NCBI GenBank assembly: GCA_020881915.1
Contig: JAJFPB010000007.1
Span: forward strand, 1,240,001 to 1,304,000
Length of the DNA stretch: 64,000 nucleotides
From: Paramyrothecium sp. XJ0827
Taxonomy: Eukaryota > Ascomycota > Sordariomycetes > Hypocreales > Stachybotryaceae
Direction: 5' to 3'
Every line of letters starts with the position of its first letter. Position 1 is the first letter of the stretch. Shown here one piece after another: positions 47,544-57,894 of the stretch. Position numbers and translations under genes: made by a program. The notes below the pieces were generated by a model. It saw nothing but the letters and a program-made list of their open reading frames with translations. It did not search any database and was not told where the DNA came from.

Positions 47544-49534
47544 CTACTCCCCTACCAGTAGTGCCATGATTGTTTTGGCAGCCAGTCCAGGCTTCTCTCC
47601 GCCTTCCACCAACCTCGCAAAAAGCTTCGGAACTTTTCCCAGGGCGTCCCTCTCGTCTTGGTGGCGCCCTTGAAGCTGATTAGCTATTGCGTATGGGATC
47701 GTTGCAGGTCATTATTGCCAGACTTACATTTACCTGGGACGGCAATCTTGACATCAAGTTTGCTCAGAGCTTCGCCCGTCCAGTCGAAGTGAATCTTCCA
47801 CTCGAGTCTCACTGTTGGGGGAACACTGTTTCCTTCCTCCACGGGCACCTCCAGGTCGAAAGCCTGTTGACCCATGAAACGAAGAAGCTCTGCCCTTGAG
47901 CATGAAGTGGACAATGGTGATTCGTCGTCTTCCTCGTCCTCTGTGCCCTGCAATTTTCTTGACCGCAGCTTATTGGTTGTCTCCACTAGTGCTTCTTTCA
48001 CAGACAGCTCCTTTTTTAGTTGCACCCAGAGGAGTGCCCTCTGTGTTGCAATTCGATACCATTCTCCCATGGCCCAGGAAACTAGGCCCACGTTCCTCTG
48101 CATGCTTCTGTTGCAGTCTCCACTGCAAATCTTGTCGATAAATGGTGTCAACTCGAACCTGGCAGCTGGTTCCAAAGCGGGCACCTCGAGCTCCAGAATA
48201 CTCAAGTCTGTCGCATTGACCGTCATCTCGAACCTGGCATTGAAGAGTCCTGGCGGTTGTTTTGACCTGAGCTTGATAGAATATTGCTGCCTCAGGGGGT
48301 AATCGGGGGTCGATGGTAGCATCGCGACAGTTGAAGCGATACTAAACGGGCTGAAAAGCTCTAGGTAGGGCAATTCTTGTTCCGCCGTCATCACAACAGG
48401 ATGATGCGATTTAATGCTGTTCCAATTTTCAATGTCATCAGCCACAAATGCGGCGGTATGTGTAGGTTTACCGAACGGCAGGAGGCTTTTCGGATCCAAA
48501 GCCATTTTAAGTAGTTTTTGTGATGGTTGTTGATGAGCGTTGGTATCCCGGGGCATCAGATGACGCTGCACGATATCCTTCACAACATCTCCGTCCGCAG
48601 GCGCAAGAACTCGGCCTGATGTTTGCATAAATCTGATGCGCTCATTCTCCCTGTCCGCCATTTGGAGGTCCTTCCTCAACCTATCAATCTCTTCACGGAG
48701 TGCATCTCGTTCCTTTCGTTTCATGGCATTAGGGTCGAATTGAGGAACCTTGCGGGCCGCGTTGGTCGAAGAATCTATGCTTCGACCTTTCTGGTTCTCG
48801 GAGGTGTCCTTTCTCCGCCCAAGCCCCGATAAACTTCCCGAGGTCGTAGGATTTCCGCTCTTGGATTTAGTAGGGCGCGTGGGCGAGGGTTTCAATGGCG
48901 AGACTTTCTTCTGTCTGTTCCTCTCCCGCCATCGCGAAGGGCTGCTGTGAATTCCTCTCGGCGGTGTTGATGAGACTGGGTCAGACGTGACAGGCGGCAA
49001 GTCCGGCTCTTGTGGGTCGGGAAACGAGAGTCCGACATTCGGTGAGCGACGTAGCCCCCCCCGTTGGAAAGGATTGAACTCGTCCTCATCCTCGGGGCCT
49101 GGAGGTGGAAGGGGTCGTGCATTCGGTTTTGCGGGTGATCGTCTTGGTGCCATTGCCATGCCGCCGGTAGCCCTCCGCATAGCCTGATCAGAGTCAGGAA
49201 TCACATCCTCTGCCGGTACCCCAGGTTCGCTTGCTGGAGCGTTCTCAACGGCCAAGTGAAGCGCAGATTGACCAGCACTCGCACGCAACGCACTGAGCCG
49301 TACAGATCCTAACGGTTTTGTCGGCGACGAGGAACGCCTTCTCTCGAGAATCCCGGGGTAAGAGCGCGCCATGCTGGATCTTGTTGGCGAAGCGTAGGAC
49401 ACAGCGCTTTGTCGTGGTCGAGGAGCTTCATCTTGAGCTTGCGAAGTCGCGTCGCGGCTAGAAGCGGCCGCTGCGGCGGCGGCGGCAGAAGTTCGTGGAG
49501 ACGTGCGCCGTCTCTTCGGCGCCGACTCCTCCAT
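47544..49534 (-). CDS. Coiled-coil nuclear-type protein, family not recognised
   Basis: Two exons (47734-49534 and 47544-47683), a 50-bp intron in phase, 646 aa. The N-terminal ~260 residues are disordered and basic, with KRRRTSPR near the start (a likely nuclear signal), an alanine run, and many S-P/T-P sites suggesting CDK-type control. A coiled coil (MKRKERDALREEIDRLRKDL) precedes a globular C-terminal half with alternating strands (FEMTVNATDLSILELEVPAL) and a helix with WAMGEW. The second exon supplies DALGKVPKLFARLVEGGEKP, which looks conserved. Coiled coil plus beta-rich globule recalls RWD-type inner-kinetochore subunits, but this is only a guess. Confidence 0.8.
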
Positions 49535-50175
49535 TATGATTACAGTCGTGAAGGTTCAATAAACGGTTTCGACATGATGCCCATTGATTAATGAATTGCT
49601 CTGTGCCCGGGCGCAAGCACGTCGGCATGGATGCGTTGTTGACATGGATGTAGCAGGTACGCGACGGGTATCTTATCCAAACAATGTGGGCTCCACCGCC
49701 TACTTTTTTCGGCGCAGCACTTTAGAAGGTACAGCTTGGGAGGTACCTCATCTTCACCCTGCATCTTATAAGGTACCTAGTAGGCAGGTAATGGAGTATC
49801 GACGAATCTTGAAAGAAACTGATAGAATTCTAAACAGGCAATTACGATGATGTCTTCTCATGACAAAGGTATCAAGTGTCCTCAGAAAAGCCGTCAATGA
49901 GACGCTTAACAAGATGCTCTATACAACATGGCCCCCAGTGGCGCCGAAGCACCCCATAACCAAGGGTCCTTTGGCCACGCGGTACGTACCTTACCGAAAT
50001 GTTCTAGCCCAGGGCCCGATGACGTCCGAATCACTAATCGGCAAAGCCGCCATTCCATGCATCTGAATCTCTGAATAACCTCACTTTTGATTCTCACAGG
50101 CGAGCTGGTCGCGTTTCAATCACCGAACAATGTGCAGTGGTTGCGTACATTCTGCCTCATAACCTCAAGTTTATC
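49535..50175. other. Intergenic between divergent genes
   Basis: A promoter region for the coiled-coil protein (minus) and the mitochondrial protein (plus). Short frames at 49584-50066 lack domains. GGTACCT-type words recur near 49730-49800. Confidence 0.5.
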
Positions 50176-50976
50176 ATGATACAACCATGCAGAACAGCCG
50201 CAAGGCTGCTCGCCGCCCGCTGTGCGTCACACCCGCATCGGACCATGGCCACAGTCACGAAAAAAATCCCAGAACAGGCCTGGCCACAACGGCAGCCTCT
50301 GGGCGATTACTACACTCACATATTGAAAACCCCGTCTCCGTATCTGCTCGGCGACAAGCCAGAAACTCCTCCCAGCTCGGCAGCTCCCGAGGTGCTACCC
50401 GACGACAAGAAGCCGAAGTCGGCGAAGCAAAAACTCGAGCACGAACCTAATATTCACGCAAGCGGTGCCTCAAGGACACCCTCGAATGTGCTGAAACAAT
50501 CGCCGCCAGTCCCGACACCGCCACCCGCAACCGCTGAGGAAGCTGCGCGCAGGATTTTTGGCTCTCGGCTCTACGGAGACGAAGAAAAGGCGCAGCACGT
50601 CGCAACGAAGCAAGCACAGTCGACAACCATGGCGGGCGTGCTGATACCGCCTCGGCCCGAAGAGCCAGATAACTGCTGTATGAGCGGCTGCGTCAACTGC
50701 GTGTGGGATCGTTACCGTGAGGACTTTGAGGAGTGGGCCGCCAAGGTCAAGGAGGCCGAGGCAAAGATGGCCGAGGCGGAAAGCGTGAGCCAGCAAACCG
50801 CACTGGAAACGGTCTCGGAAGCAGTGGGTTCCCCCAAAGTCAGCGGCGGCGAGGCCAACAAAGAGCTGTGGGACGAGAAAGCTTTCCAGGGCGTGCCGCT
50901 GGGTATCAGGGAATTCATGAAGTTGGAGAAGCAGCTGAAGGTTAGACACGAACAAGAGCACACGACAGGCGGCTGA
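50176..50976 (+). CDS. Mitochondrial protein with oxidoreductase-like domain (OXLD1 type)
   Basis: 266 aa, intronless. The N-terminus (MIQPCRTAARLLAARCASHP) is rich in R and A without acids, a good mitochondrial presequence. After a P/S/K-rich linker, residues ~165-200 read PPRPEEPDNCCMSGCVNC then VWDRYREDFEEW. This is the short cysteine-rich oxidoreductase-like N-terminal domain (P-P-x-x-P-x-x-C-C-x-S-G-C-x-x-C) of OXLD1-like mitochondrial proteins. The four close cysteines suggest a metal or disulfide site; the biochemical role is not established. The C-terminus has an IREFMKLEKQLK helix. An ATG at 50137 in the same frame would lengthen the leader, but 50176 gives the better presequence. 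Confidence 0.85.
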   Translation: MIQPCRTAARLLAARCASHPHRTMATVTKKIPEQAWPQRQPLGDYYTHILKTPSPYLLGDKPETPPSSAAPEVLPDDKKPKSAKQKLEHEPNIHASGASRTPSNVLKQSPPVPTPPPATAEEAARRIFGSRLYGDEEKAQHVATKQAQSTTMAGVLIPPRPEEPDNCCMSGCVNCVWDRYREDFEEWAAKVKEAEAKMAEAESVSQQTALETVSEAVGSPKVSGGEANKELWDEKAFQGVPLGIREFMKLEKQLKVRHEQEHTTGG

Positions 50977-51326
50977 ACAAACCCTCCTTCTCAACGGATA
51001 CAAGTTTTAGAGTTGCAGCGATACCCGACACAGTTTTCGTTTCTGGGAATGTTATAAAGGGATGTCCGGCTAGAATAAGAGGCATCGCGAACCTTAGGTA
51101 CGAGGAAAACTCTTTGTGCGAGCATGAGTAAGGTCAAACAGAAACTTTGTCGACATCCCCAGGGCTTATATATCATTCGGCACATGTAACATATTGATTC
51201 GAGTTGGATCTCGCTGATTGCCAACCATTCTTCTCTTCTTCTCTTCTTCTCTTCAAATTAAGCAGAGGAAGGGAGAAGTCGGCTTATAGACGGCGACACA
51301 AGATCTGCACCCTCGGCCTCACCACT
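50977..51326. other. Intergenic with CTT-type repeat
   Basis: Holds an imperfect (TCTTCT)n pyrimidine repeat at about 51228-51255, just upstream of the DUF3669 gene. No gene is seen. Confidence 0.65.
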
Positions 51327-52535
51327 ATGACCATTTTAATCATAGATAAGCGCATCACAAATCCAGATGCAAAATTATTCCTGAGCTCTCGCGACCAAAA
51401 ATTTTGTCTGCTCGTCCTTAGACCAGATGACGGCCCTGGCTGCGACGACAACCCCTTCTTCCACGATGGCAAACGCCGTACAGGCAAGGAAATGCTTCTG
51501 AGGTATCTGCACTCAGTCAGGCGCGCCCTCGGGGACACAGAGCACTGCGGGAAACGCACCGAATACCCCATGAAGTTCCTGGCCGTGTCCGAAATCGGCA
51601 AATCATTTACGGTTCAAGTTGGCTCCTTGACTCACTCGGTCATTGCTACCCACGACCGCGGTGCGCTGCGCAAGGGAGCGACTCAACAGTGGCACATGGA
51701 CGTTGCCCTTACGCGGGTATGGCCCGAAATGAAGCGCATTCCCTCCCTCAAGTCTGTAGGGCCCCCTCCCGTGCCTCGTCCGCTCACGACTCTCCCCGCG
51801 ACTGTGCCGGAATTGCCAGTTGGCCTGCTCCTGGAACATATCCAACCGCTCGCCGAGTGGCACCGCAGACAACTCGTCGAAAGGCATTTCGGGTCTGGGA
51901 TTCTAAAGCAACTTCTCAGAATCCCCCACTGGGGCTCCGCGATAATCTCCGTACACCTGGGCGAGATGCGCCCGGATGAGTGCAAGTGGGATTTCCGAAG
52001 CAAGCATCAGGTTGTCCTGCCAGCCTATTTCGACGCCCTGATCCTTGAGGCGCCATACAAGCTACGCCGCTGGGCCGCGAAGATGGGTAGTACGCTCGCG
52101 GTGTTGCACTGGCGTTGCGGCCTCGACGCGGCGGGTGTGTCGTGGTGCATCGGCCAAGGGCTAAGTACTAGATGTGCCAAGCCGCGGCTCTATGTCACCG
52201 GTGCTCTTTGGTGCCAAGCCTTCGATCACAGCGTAGACGGCGTTGTGAAGCAGCTTGCACCCGCGGTGCTCTCGAGCCCGCACTGGCCCCGTCCAAGGAC
52301 AGCGCCCTCGTTCCGCAATCAAGACGGAGGCGGTATCGTAGCGGCGGTCTGGGAGACCTTCAGGACAACTTACATGGAGGCCAGCAAAATCCTTGTCAGC
52401 GTGAGAGATCAGTCATTGCCCGCCGTGTTCATCGCCCAGCTAGAGGCTTCTTGGGCCGCGGCGCCTTCGCTGGAGATTGATGGCCTGGTTGAACGCCTCC
52501 AAAGCTTGGGATTGGATGCGCAGCAAGACGAGTGA
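51327..52535 (+). CDS. DUF3669 domain protein
   Basis: 402 aa, intronless, starting at the first ATG of the frame. The signature lies near residues 260-285: RRWAAKMGSTLAVLHWRCGL followed by DAAGVSWCIGQG. This corresponds to the M-G-x-x-L-A-x-x-H-W-x-x-x-x-D-A-x-x-x-x-x-x-x-G block of fungal DUF3669 proteins. KWDFRSKHQVVLPAYFDALI and FDHSVDGVVKQLAPAV flank it and are also typical. Function is unknown; family members are sometimes annotated as zinc-finger proteins, but no finger is visible here. The frame stays open 123 bp further upstream, without an ATG. Confidence 0.8.
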   Translation: MTILIIDKRITNPDAKLFLSSRDQKFCLLVLRPDDGPGCDDNPFFHDGKRRTGKEMLLRYLHSVRRALGDTEHCGKRTEYPMKFLAVSEIGKSFTVQVGSLTHSVIATHDRGALRKGATQQWHMDVALTRVWPEMKRIPSLKSVGPPPVPRPLTTLPATVPELPVGLLLEHIQPLAEWHRRQLVERHFGSGILKQLLRIPHWGSAIISVHLGEMRPDECKWDFRSKHQVVLPAYFDALILEAPYKLRRWAAKMGSTLAVLHWRCGLDAAGVSWCIGQGLSTRCAKPRLYVTGALWCQAFDHSVDGVVKQLAPAVLSSPHWPRPRTAPSFRNQDGGGIVAAVWETFRTTYMEASKILVSVRDQSLPAVFIAQLEASWAAAPSLEIDGLVERLQSLGLDAQQDE

Positions 52536-53006
52536 GTGTAAGGGGCTTGTACAGTTGGACCATGTTCATTCTATGCAGTATACTTGGAGCAGGTTTTTGT
52601 CTCTCACGTCAATAACGATTAGAATCTCTCAAATCTAATCAATCATTGGCGCCCTTCATTGTTTCGGTCGTTTGCAATCAAGATGAGGTTTCACGGCGAA
52701 CAACGTGTTGTGTTCATGTGGCTACGTGTTTCTGTTAGACGGTTGCAATGGCGAGCACCACATAATTCGTCCAATCCGCGATTCCACAATGCGTCTAAAC
52801 GTTTTGAATAGCGTAGTAATCATTGTCTTTCTTTACAAGACATTGTCTTCATCCCATGGTTGGGCTGCACATCACTTGAACGTATCTACAGTCCCCTGCT
52901 TCTCCCGTTTTTTCCCTGCGTGGTCCTGCATGTTTCTCGTGTGAAATTTTGAAAAGTTGTTAACAAAACGCCGCGCCCTGTAAATCCCACTGTTGCTGCA
53001 ACGCGC
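52536..53006. other. Intergenic between convergent genes
   Basis: Shared 3' region of the DUF3669 gene and HPT1. I see no gene or repeat. Confidence 0.6.
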
Positions 53007-53841
53007 TCATTTCGCGTTGTTGTTGCCCTGGGCGTGAGCCTGCCTGTCGTGCTCCTCGATGTCCTGGGCCTCCCAGGGGTAGCAGATCCAGACATCGCTG
53101 ATGGTGCGGGCGGCGTGGTAGTGGTTCTTGACCATGTCGTCAGGCAGGGTGCCCTTCTTTTGCTTGTCCTTGTTCTGTTTTGTGATTCTGTCAGTGTCTA
53201 GTCGGGTGGCGCAGAGCGAGCGATGGGGGGAACACGTACGTGCAGGACGAAGATGCCGAACTCGGTCTTGGGCTGGTCACCGCCGACGCGCTGGCGGGCA
53301 AGCTCGACGTCCTTCTCCAGCTCCTTGACGGCGTACTCGAGGGTGGTGCGGGTGTCGTCGACCTCGTCGACAATCAGGATGCGCTTGCCGACGAGGTTGG
53401 CCATCTCGCCCAGAGCGCTCAGGTCGAGCCACTGGGTGCGGGTGACCTTTGTGCCAATCTCCTCGACATCGGCGTCGTTGCCGAGCTGCTCGTAGAGGGA
53501 GAGGCCGATGGCCTGGATGGGGATGTTGGGGGAGCCGGGCTTCTTGAGGAACGAGCGCAGGATACGGGCGGGGACGTAGCCACCGCCGCCGATGGCGATG
53601 ATTAGGTTGGGCTGGAACTCGGAGAGGAGCTTCTCGGCCGACTCCTTGCACAGGTTGTGCACCTATAATTTGGGGACTGCGGTCAGCGCATGGCGATCAA
53701 GATAGGCGTACGTGCAGAGCGGAAACGAGCTGTGCAGCATGGAGCCGGCGCTGGGCGCGAGTACCACGGACAAGCGAGTTACGCATGTAGGGACAGTTCC
53801 ACACTCACATCGTTGTAGGTAAGGTAGACCTTCTCAGGCAT
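53007..53841 (-). CDS. HPT1: Hypoxanthine-guanine phosphoribosyltransferase
   Basis: 207 aa in three exons: 53809-53841 (11 codons), 53240-53662 and 53007-53174, all phase 0. It salvages hypoxanthine, guanine and probably xanthine to their nucleotides with PRPP. The glycine loop IIAIGGGGYVPARILRSFL lies near residue 38. The PRPP-binding motif VGKRILIVDEVDDTRTTLEY lies near residue 108; both match the fungal Hpt1/Xpt1 group rather than the human HPRT type. VTRTQWLD and FGIFVLH are further conserved blocks. The C-terminus carries VWICYPWEAQDIEEH, as in yeast Hpt1. Its length fits the family. The first exon is so small that the gene looks N-terminally truncated if unspliced. Confidence 0.95.
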
Positions 53842-53989
53842 GGTGGGCAGGTTTTGGGGAGGTTGGCGAGGAAAGAGGCTATCACGGAACGCAGGTCAGT
53901 ATGAATGCGGTCACACAAACACGATGCAGAACAAATGGGCCCTTACAGCGAAGTGGAGAGGAGGCGATCGGAGGGATGCGGAGCGAGGT

Positions 53990-54115
53990 GCCCAAGAGGA
54001 GAGGAGGAGAGAGAGAGAGAGGAAAAGAAAGGGGAAAGGAGGAGAAGGAGGATTAGAGAGGGTCCACGATGGAAGATATCTTGCGTCGATCGAGTTTTTT
54101 TTTTTTTTTTTTTTT
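53990..54115. repeat. Polypurine tract and T21 run upstream of HPT1
   Basis: An almost pure G/A tract (about 53990-54060, with a GAGAGAGA core) is followed after a short spacer by a run of 21 T at 54095-54115. On the HPT1 coding strand this reads as A21 then a C/T-rich tract, a common fungal core-promoter composition and a potential nucleosome-excluding element. Confidence 0.7.
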
Positions 54116-54748
54116 CCTCTCCAAATCCTAAAGTTGCCCCTCCACCACCAAAGGACCCCGCGGCGTCACTTCTCACCGTGGCTGTCGCTGCATCAAGCCT
54201 GCAGAGGGAGCTGGCCACTCTCGTCCCAGCAACGGAGCGGCCCAGAGCTACCTCTGTCCACATGAAAAACTGCCCCTCACTTGGGCTCCTTGTTCCCTGC
54301 ACTTCTGGAGACACATTTACCCGTTGCGGTAAAGTGGCTGTAGGGCTCCCCTGGCCATCCTGCCCATGACGCAGGGCGCTGTCGGAATTCGCCGACACCA
54401 CAAGAATGAATTTCGCGGTTATCGTTATCGGGTGCTGATTACATAATGGAGGCCAGGCGCATCTGACTTACACTGTTGTGTTGCCTACCCTGTAGCATTT
54501 CCTTCCGTCGAACACAGCTTCTTGTGAGATCATCCTTGTGCCGACAGCACCAGAATCCCAGGTTTCTAGCGCACCTGTTTAATTTCCATTGTATACTATG
54601 TGAGGATCTTCGCGATACCACAAAACTACCGACGACTACTATTGGGAACCTGCATTGTGACTCATTCGACGAGCGCACTTCACATCACAGCAGAGCTCCA
54701 GCTCCCTGATCCTTCATGCGCACACACGACTATCCCCTCCCGGCTGAC
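54116..54748. other. Intergenic
   Basis: Sequence between the HPT1 upstream tract and the 3' end of the GMC gene. No gene is seen. Confidence 0.55.
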
Positions 54749-56830
54749 TCACACACCTCTCCTAGACCTGCAGTTTAACCGGTGTCGTTTCTTGATGATA
54801 TCCGCAGCCTGAAGACATTAGCCGTGTTTGCCATGAACTGCTCGCATGAACCCACCTTTTCAGCGATAGCATAGACTGTGGCACAAGTGTGTGCGGCCTG
54901 CATCAAGCATCAGTTGCTGCTCCGAATCTTGCTCTGTTGCCAAGGACAGTCAAAATCACCTACCGGGATGATCGGAATGATGGATGCGTCCGCAACGCTC
55001 AACCCCTTGACACCATAGACCTTGAGCTCAGCGTCTACAACCCCACCGAGTTTTCGAGGCATCATGACCGCTGTTCCTGAGTTGTGTGCAATCGAGGGTC
55101 CTGCACTGCGCTTCAGATAGTCATGAATCTCCTCGTCACTTTGTACTGCCGCTCCAGGTGCCACTTCCACAGGCCCCAACTGCTTGAGTGCCGCGGTTTC
55201 GTGCATGCGTCGTATAAACCGGACGTTGCTCGTCATTATCCGTACATCTGTTGGGTTGGTGAATGTATGGTAGTCCACGACAGGCTCCGCATACACGTCC
55301 GTCGTGTTGAGGAGGATAGTGCCCCGCCCAACGCACTTCATGAGCACGTTGGAAAGTCTCGAGCTGCCGGTTAGGGGTAACTCGAGCCATGCGTTATCAG
55401 GGGCAGCCATCAACTTGGCGAGCTCCTGACGTAGAACCTCATATCCAGCCAATTGTTCCTTGCCGTATGACTTGGGTAGATACTCTATCGGATCTTGGGC
55501 AAGGTAGTCTGCCACAATAGTTTCGTAGCCCTCGGGGTCGATGGCCGTGAGGGGAACTTCTCCGCCTGTGTTCCCTGTCGAAACTCGCAGCGGACCTGAC
55601 CGATGCTCCTCAAGCTCCCTCTGAGCCCACGCGGCGAATTCTGGATCTAGAAGGGAAACATCTGGGTTAGGAGAGATGTTGGTACTGTCTTGACGCAGGT
55701 TGTTAGCAGGCTTGAAGGATGGATGCTGTCGAGTACTCACAATTATAGCTAGCACCCACCACTGGGTGGTCTTGCAAATTCGAGCCCACGCCAGGAAGGT
55801 CAACTATTGTGTCGATACCCGCTTGGTCGAGGAGCCACTTTGGTCCTACACCACTGCGCTGCAGCACTTGAGGACTGTGGACCGCGCCAGCGCTGACGAC
55901 GATCTCGAGATTGGCGCCGACTCTTGCTGCGGTCTTACTTCCTTGCGTATTGTCTTTTCTCTTCGTCAATGTTACACCTACAGCTTTCTTGCCCTTATCA
56001 AACTCGATTTCGTCAACTCGCCACCCTGTCAGAACATGTAAGTTAGGACGGTTCGACGCCGGATCATAATAGCCGTTCACTGCATATGATCGCAGTGCTG
56101 TCCTGTTGTCGAGCGCGGTGGGATACCAAATGACCCCAAACGCATCTCCGCCGGAGCCGTCAACTTGCGGTTCGGCGCCTGCTTCAATAATGCCCTCTCT
56201 TTGTATAATAGTGCCGGGCCATTGATACGAAGAGAACGAGAGGTGAATCGGGCCCCGACCGTACGATTCCTCACCCCACGTCATGTTGAACTTCTCCGCT
56301 GCTTCTGCAGAAGGCGCATCGAAGCGACTGCTTTTGATGAAGTAAGGGTACAAGCCCTTGAAGCCCCAGCCTTTGTTCCCGATTGCTTCCCAGCTATCGT
56401 AGTCTGCTGCAGAACCACGGTTTAACAGCATGCCATTGATGGTTGAGCCGCCACCCACACAGCAAGCTGCGTACATGGCGACGGCTCGACCATTTAGACC
56501 GGGCTGCGGTAGTGTGGTTATGTTGTATTGATACCGCGTGGAGAAGCTGAACGAGTTCGGCTGCAGCTGCGCTGGGTCCGTATTGAAGTAGCCGTACTCG
56601 ACTACGAGAATATTCACATCCGGGTTCTCGCTGAGACGAGTGGCTATGACCGTTCCAGCCTGTCCGCCGCCCACAACGATGAAGTCGTAGCTGTCAAGAA
56701 GCTCATCGCTGCCGATTTCGGCTCGTTTGAGAATCTCACCGGATGCAGTGGGATGACCTGCGCCATGGCAGACGAGACTAACTGTCGCGACGAATGCTGG
56801 AAGCCAAGCCCTCATCTCGAGACTCTTCAC
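54749..56830 (-). CDS. Secreted GMC oxidoreductase (glucose/alcohol oxidase-like)
   Basis: Four exons (55737-56830, 54964-55684, 54856-54897 and 54808-54749), 638 aa, phases consistent. MKSLEMRAWLPAFVATVSLV is a signal peptide. The FAD dinucleotide fold is YDFIVVGGGQAGTVIATRLS with LVVEYG. GMC signature regions are CVGGGSTINGMLLNRGSAAD and SAGAVHSPQVLQRSGVG. The C-terminal substrate domain has IAHNSGTAVMMP with the catalytic His and the PAAHTCATVYAIAEKAAD block with the second conserved His. The last two exons (14 and 20 codons) are needed to complete this block. Family members oxidise alcohols or sugars to make H2O2. It sits next to a transporter fragment and a broken regulator. Confidence 0.92.
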
Positions 56831-57272
56831 GATTCAATGTAGCTCGGTACGAATTGGGCAGCTTAGCTCTGAATGTTTTCCAGTCATTAGGTCTAGCCTT
56901 TTATATAACTACGTGCAAAGAGTAACGGACATTCTCCTCCGGTCCGTCATGAACCCCTCGCCAAGTCTGCGTCTTACACGCAGGACCATTCAAGTTATGC
57001 TTCGGTTACATTGCACTTCTTGCGTCCCACTGGTACATGACATATATAAGCCAATGAGCAGCTTCAATGCTATAAGCCGGGATGCTTCAGCTCTGAGGGG
57101 TAAGCCCAATGGCTTCAAGCCGGCCGTATCAAGTTTGGTGCATGTAATTACTCCAATTTTCGCTTATTAAAAGGCCGGCACTTCACAAGAGGGGTTTGTG
57201 AGGACAAATGAGGCTGGACTTTGCACCAGCTCATCGAAATATAACTAGAAAGACATCTCGTGCTGTCAGCAC
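56831..57272. other. Intergenic, GMC oxidase promoter
   Basis: Upstream region of the GMC gene and the 3' flank of the transporter fragment. No gene is seen. Confidence 0.6.
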
Positions 57273-57890
57273 TCAAGGAGGAAACCGGCATAGCGGTTCC
57301 TTCTTAGTATGATCATCATCATGACCAACTCCAACCGGCTTAACAGGAGTTTGCCGGCAGAGCTCTGTTTCCCGGTCTTGTTTCTGGTTGCTGCGCTTTC
57401 CAGTGAAGTAGAACGTAAGAAATGTGATCAATAGGCAAATCCAGCTGACGATGCTTGTGATGCAGCCATTGGTATATAGTGGTGCATCCTTTGCCTGCCA
57501 AAGCTGTGCTTCTACGATGCATTCGATGCATTGAAATATGAAGAATATCGAGCCCACCACAGATCTCCTTGTGTTTCCCTTGACGTTGGCGCCGATCAAT
57601 GCAATTGCCTGCTCTGCTGGTGGAGCGGCTGAGCCAGCAAACCAGGTCCCAGCAATTACACCCCAATGTCTATCCTGGGGCAGGAGAAGAAGGAGGAGGC
57701 TTCCAAACTGTGGCACGATTGCTAGAAATACCCCTAAGAAGCATCGAGGGTTGGGGAAGCGCAAGGGATCAAGAGCTTCGATCCAGATGAGGGCAAATGC
57801 AATACAACCACCCGGAAGGCCAACTAGCATTGTTGTCACTATTGGGAGTCGTCCAGCACCTGATTTACTCGCGAGCTTCCTCAGACCGTC
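57273..57890 (-). pseudogene. C-terminal half of an MFS allantoate-permease-type transporter
   Basis: About 200 codons matching the second half of ACS/Dal5-type MFS carriers. A GLPGG loop is followed by FPNPRCFLGVFLAIVPQFGS and LLLLLLPQDRHWGV, then ALIGANVKGNTRRSVVGSIF, where the A-N-x-x-G-x-T-x-R-S-x-V motif is diagnostic. QLWQAKDAPLYTNG and a final helix (WICLLITFLTFYF) follow. The first six helices are absent. Upstream of 57890 the sequence instead matches an antisense regulator relic, so the gene is truncated at a junction. The remaining frame has no internal stop, so the truncation may be fairly recent. Confidence 0.75.
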
Positions 57891-57894
57891 TGGC

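Noticed and set aside
50470..51003. 177-codon minus-strand frame
   Set aside because: Antisense to the OXLD1-type gene; no motif, Cys/Arg/Leu-rich as expected from antisense reading.
53240..53605. Plus-strand frame opposite HPT1
   Set aside because: Mirror of the conserved HPT1 exon; no independent support.
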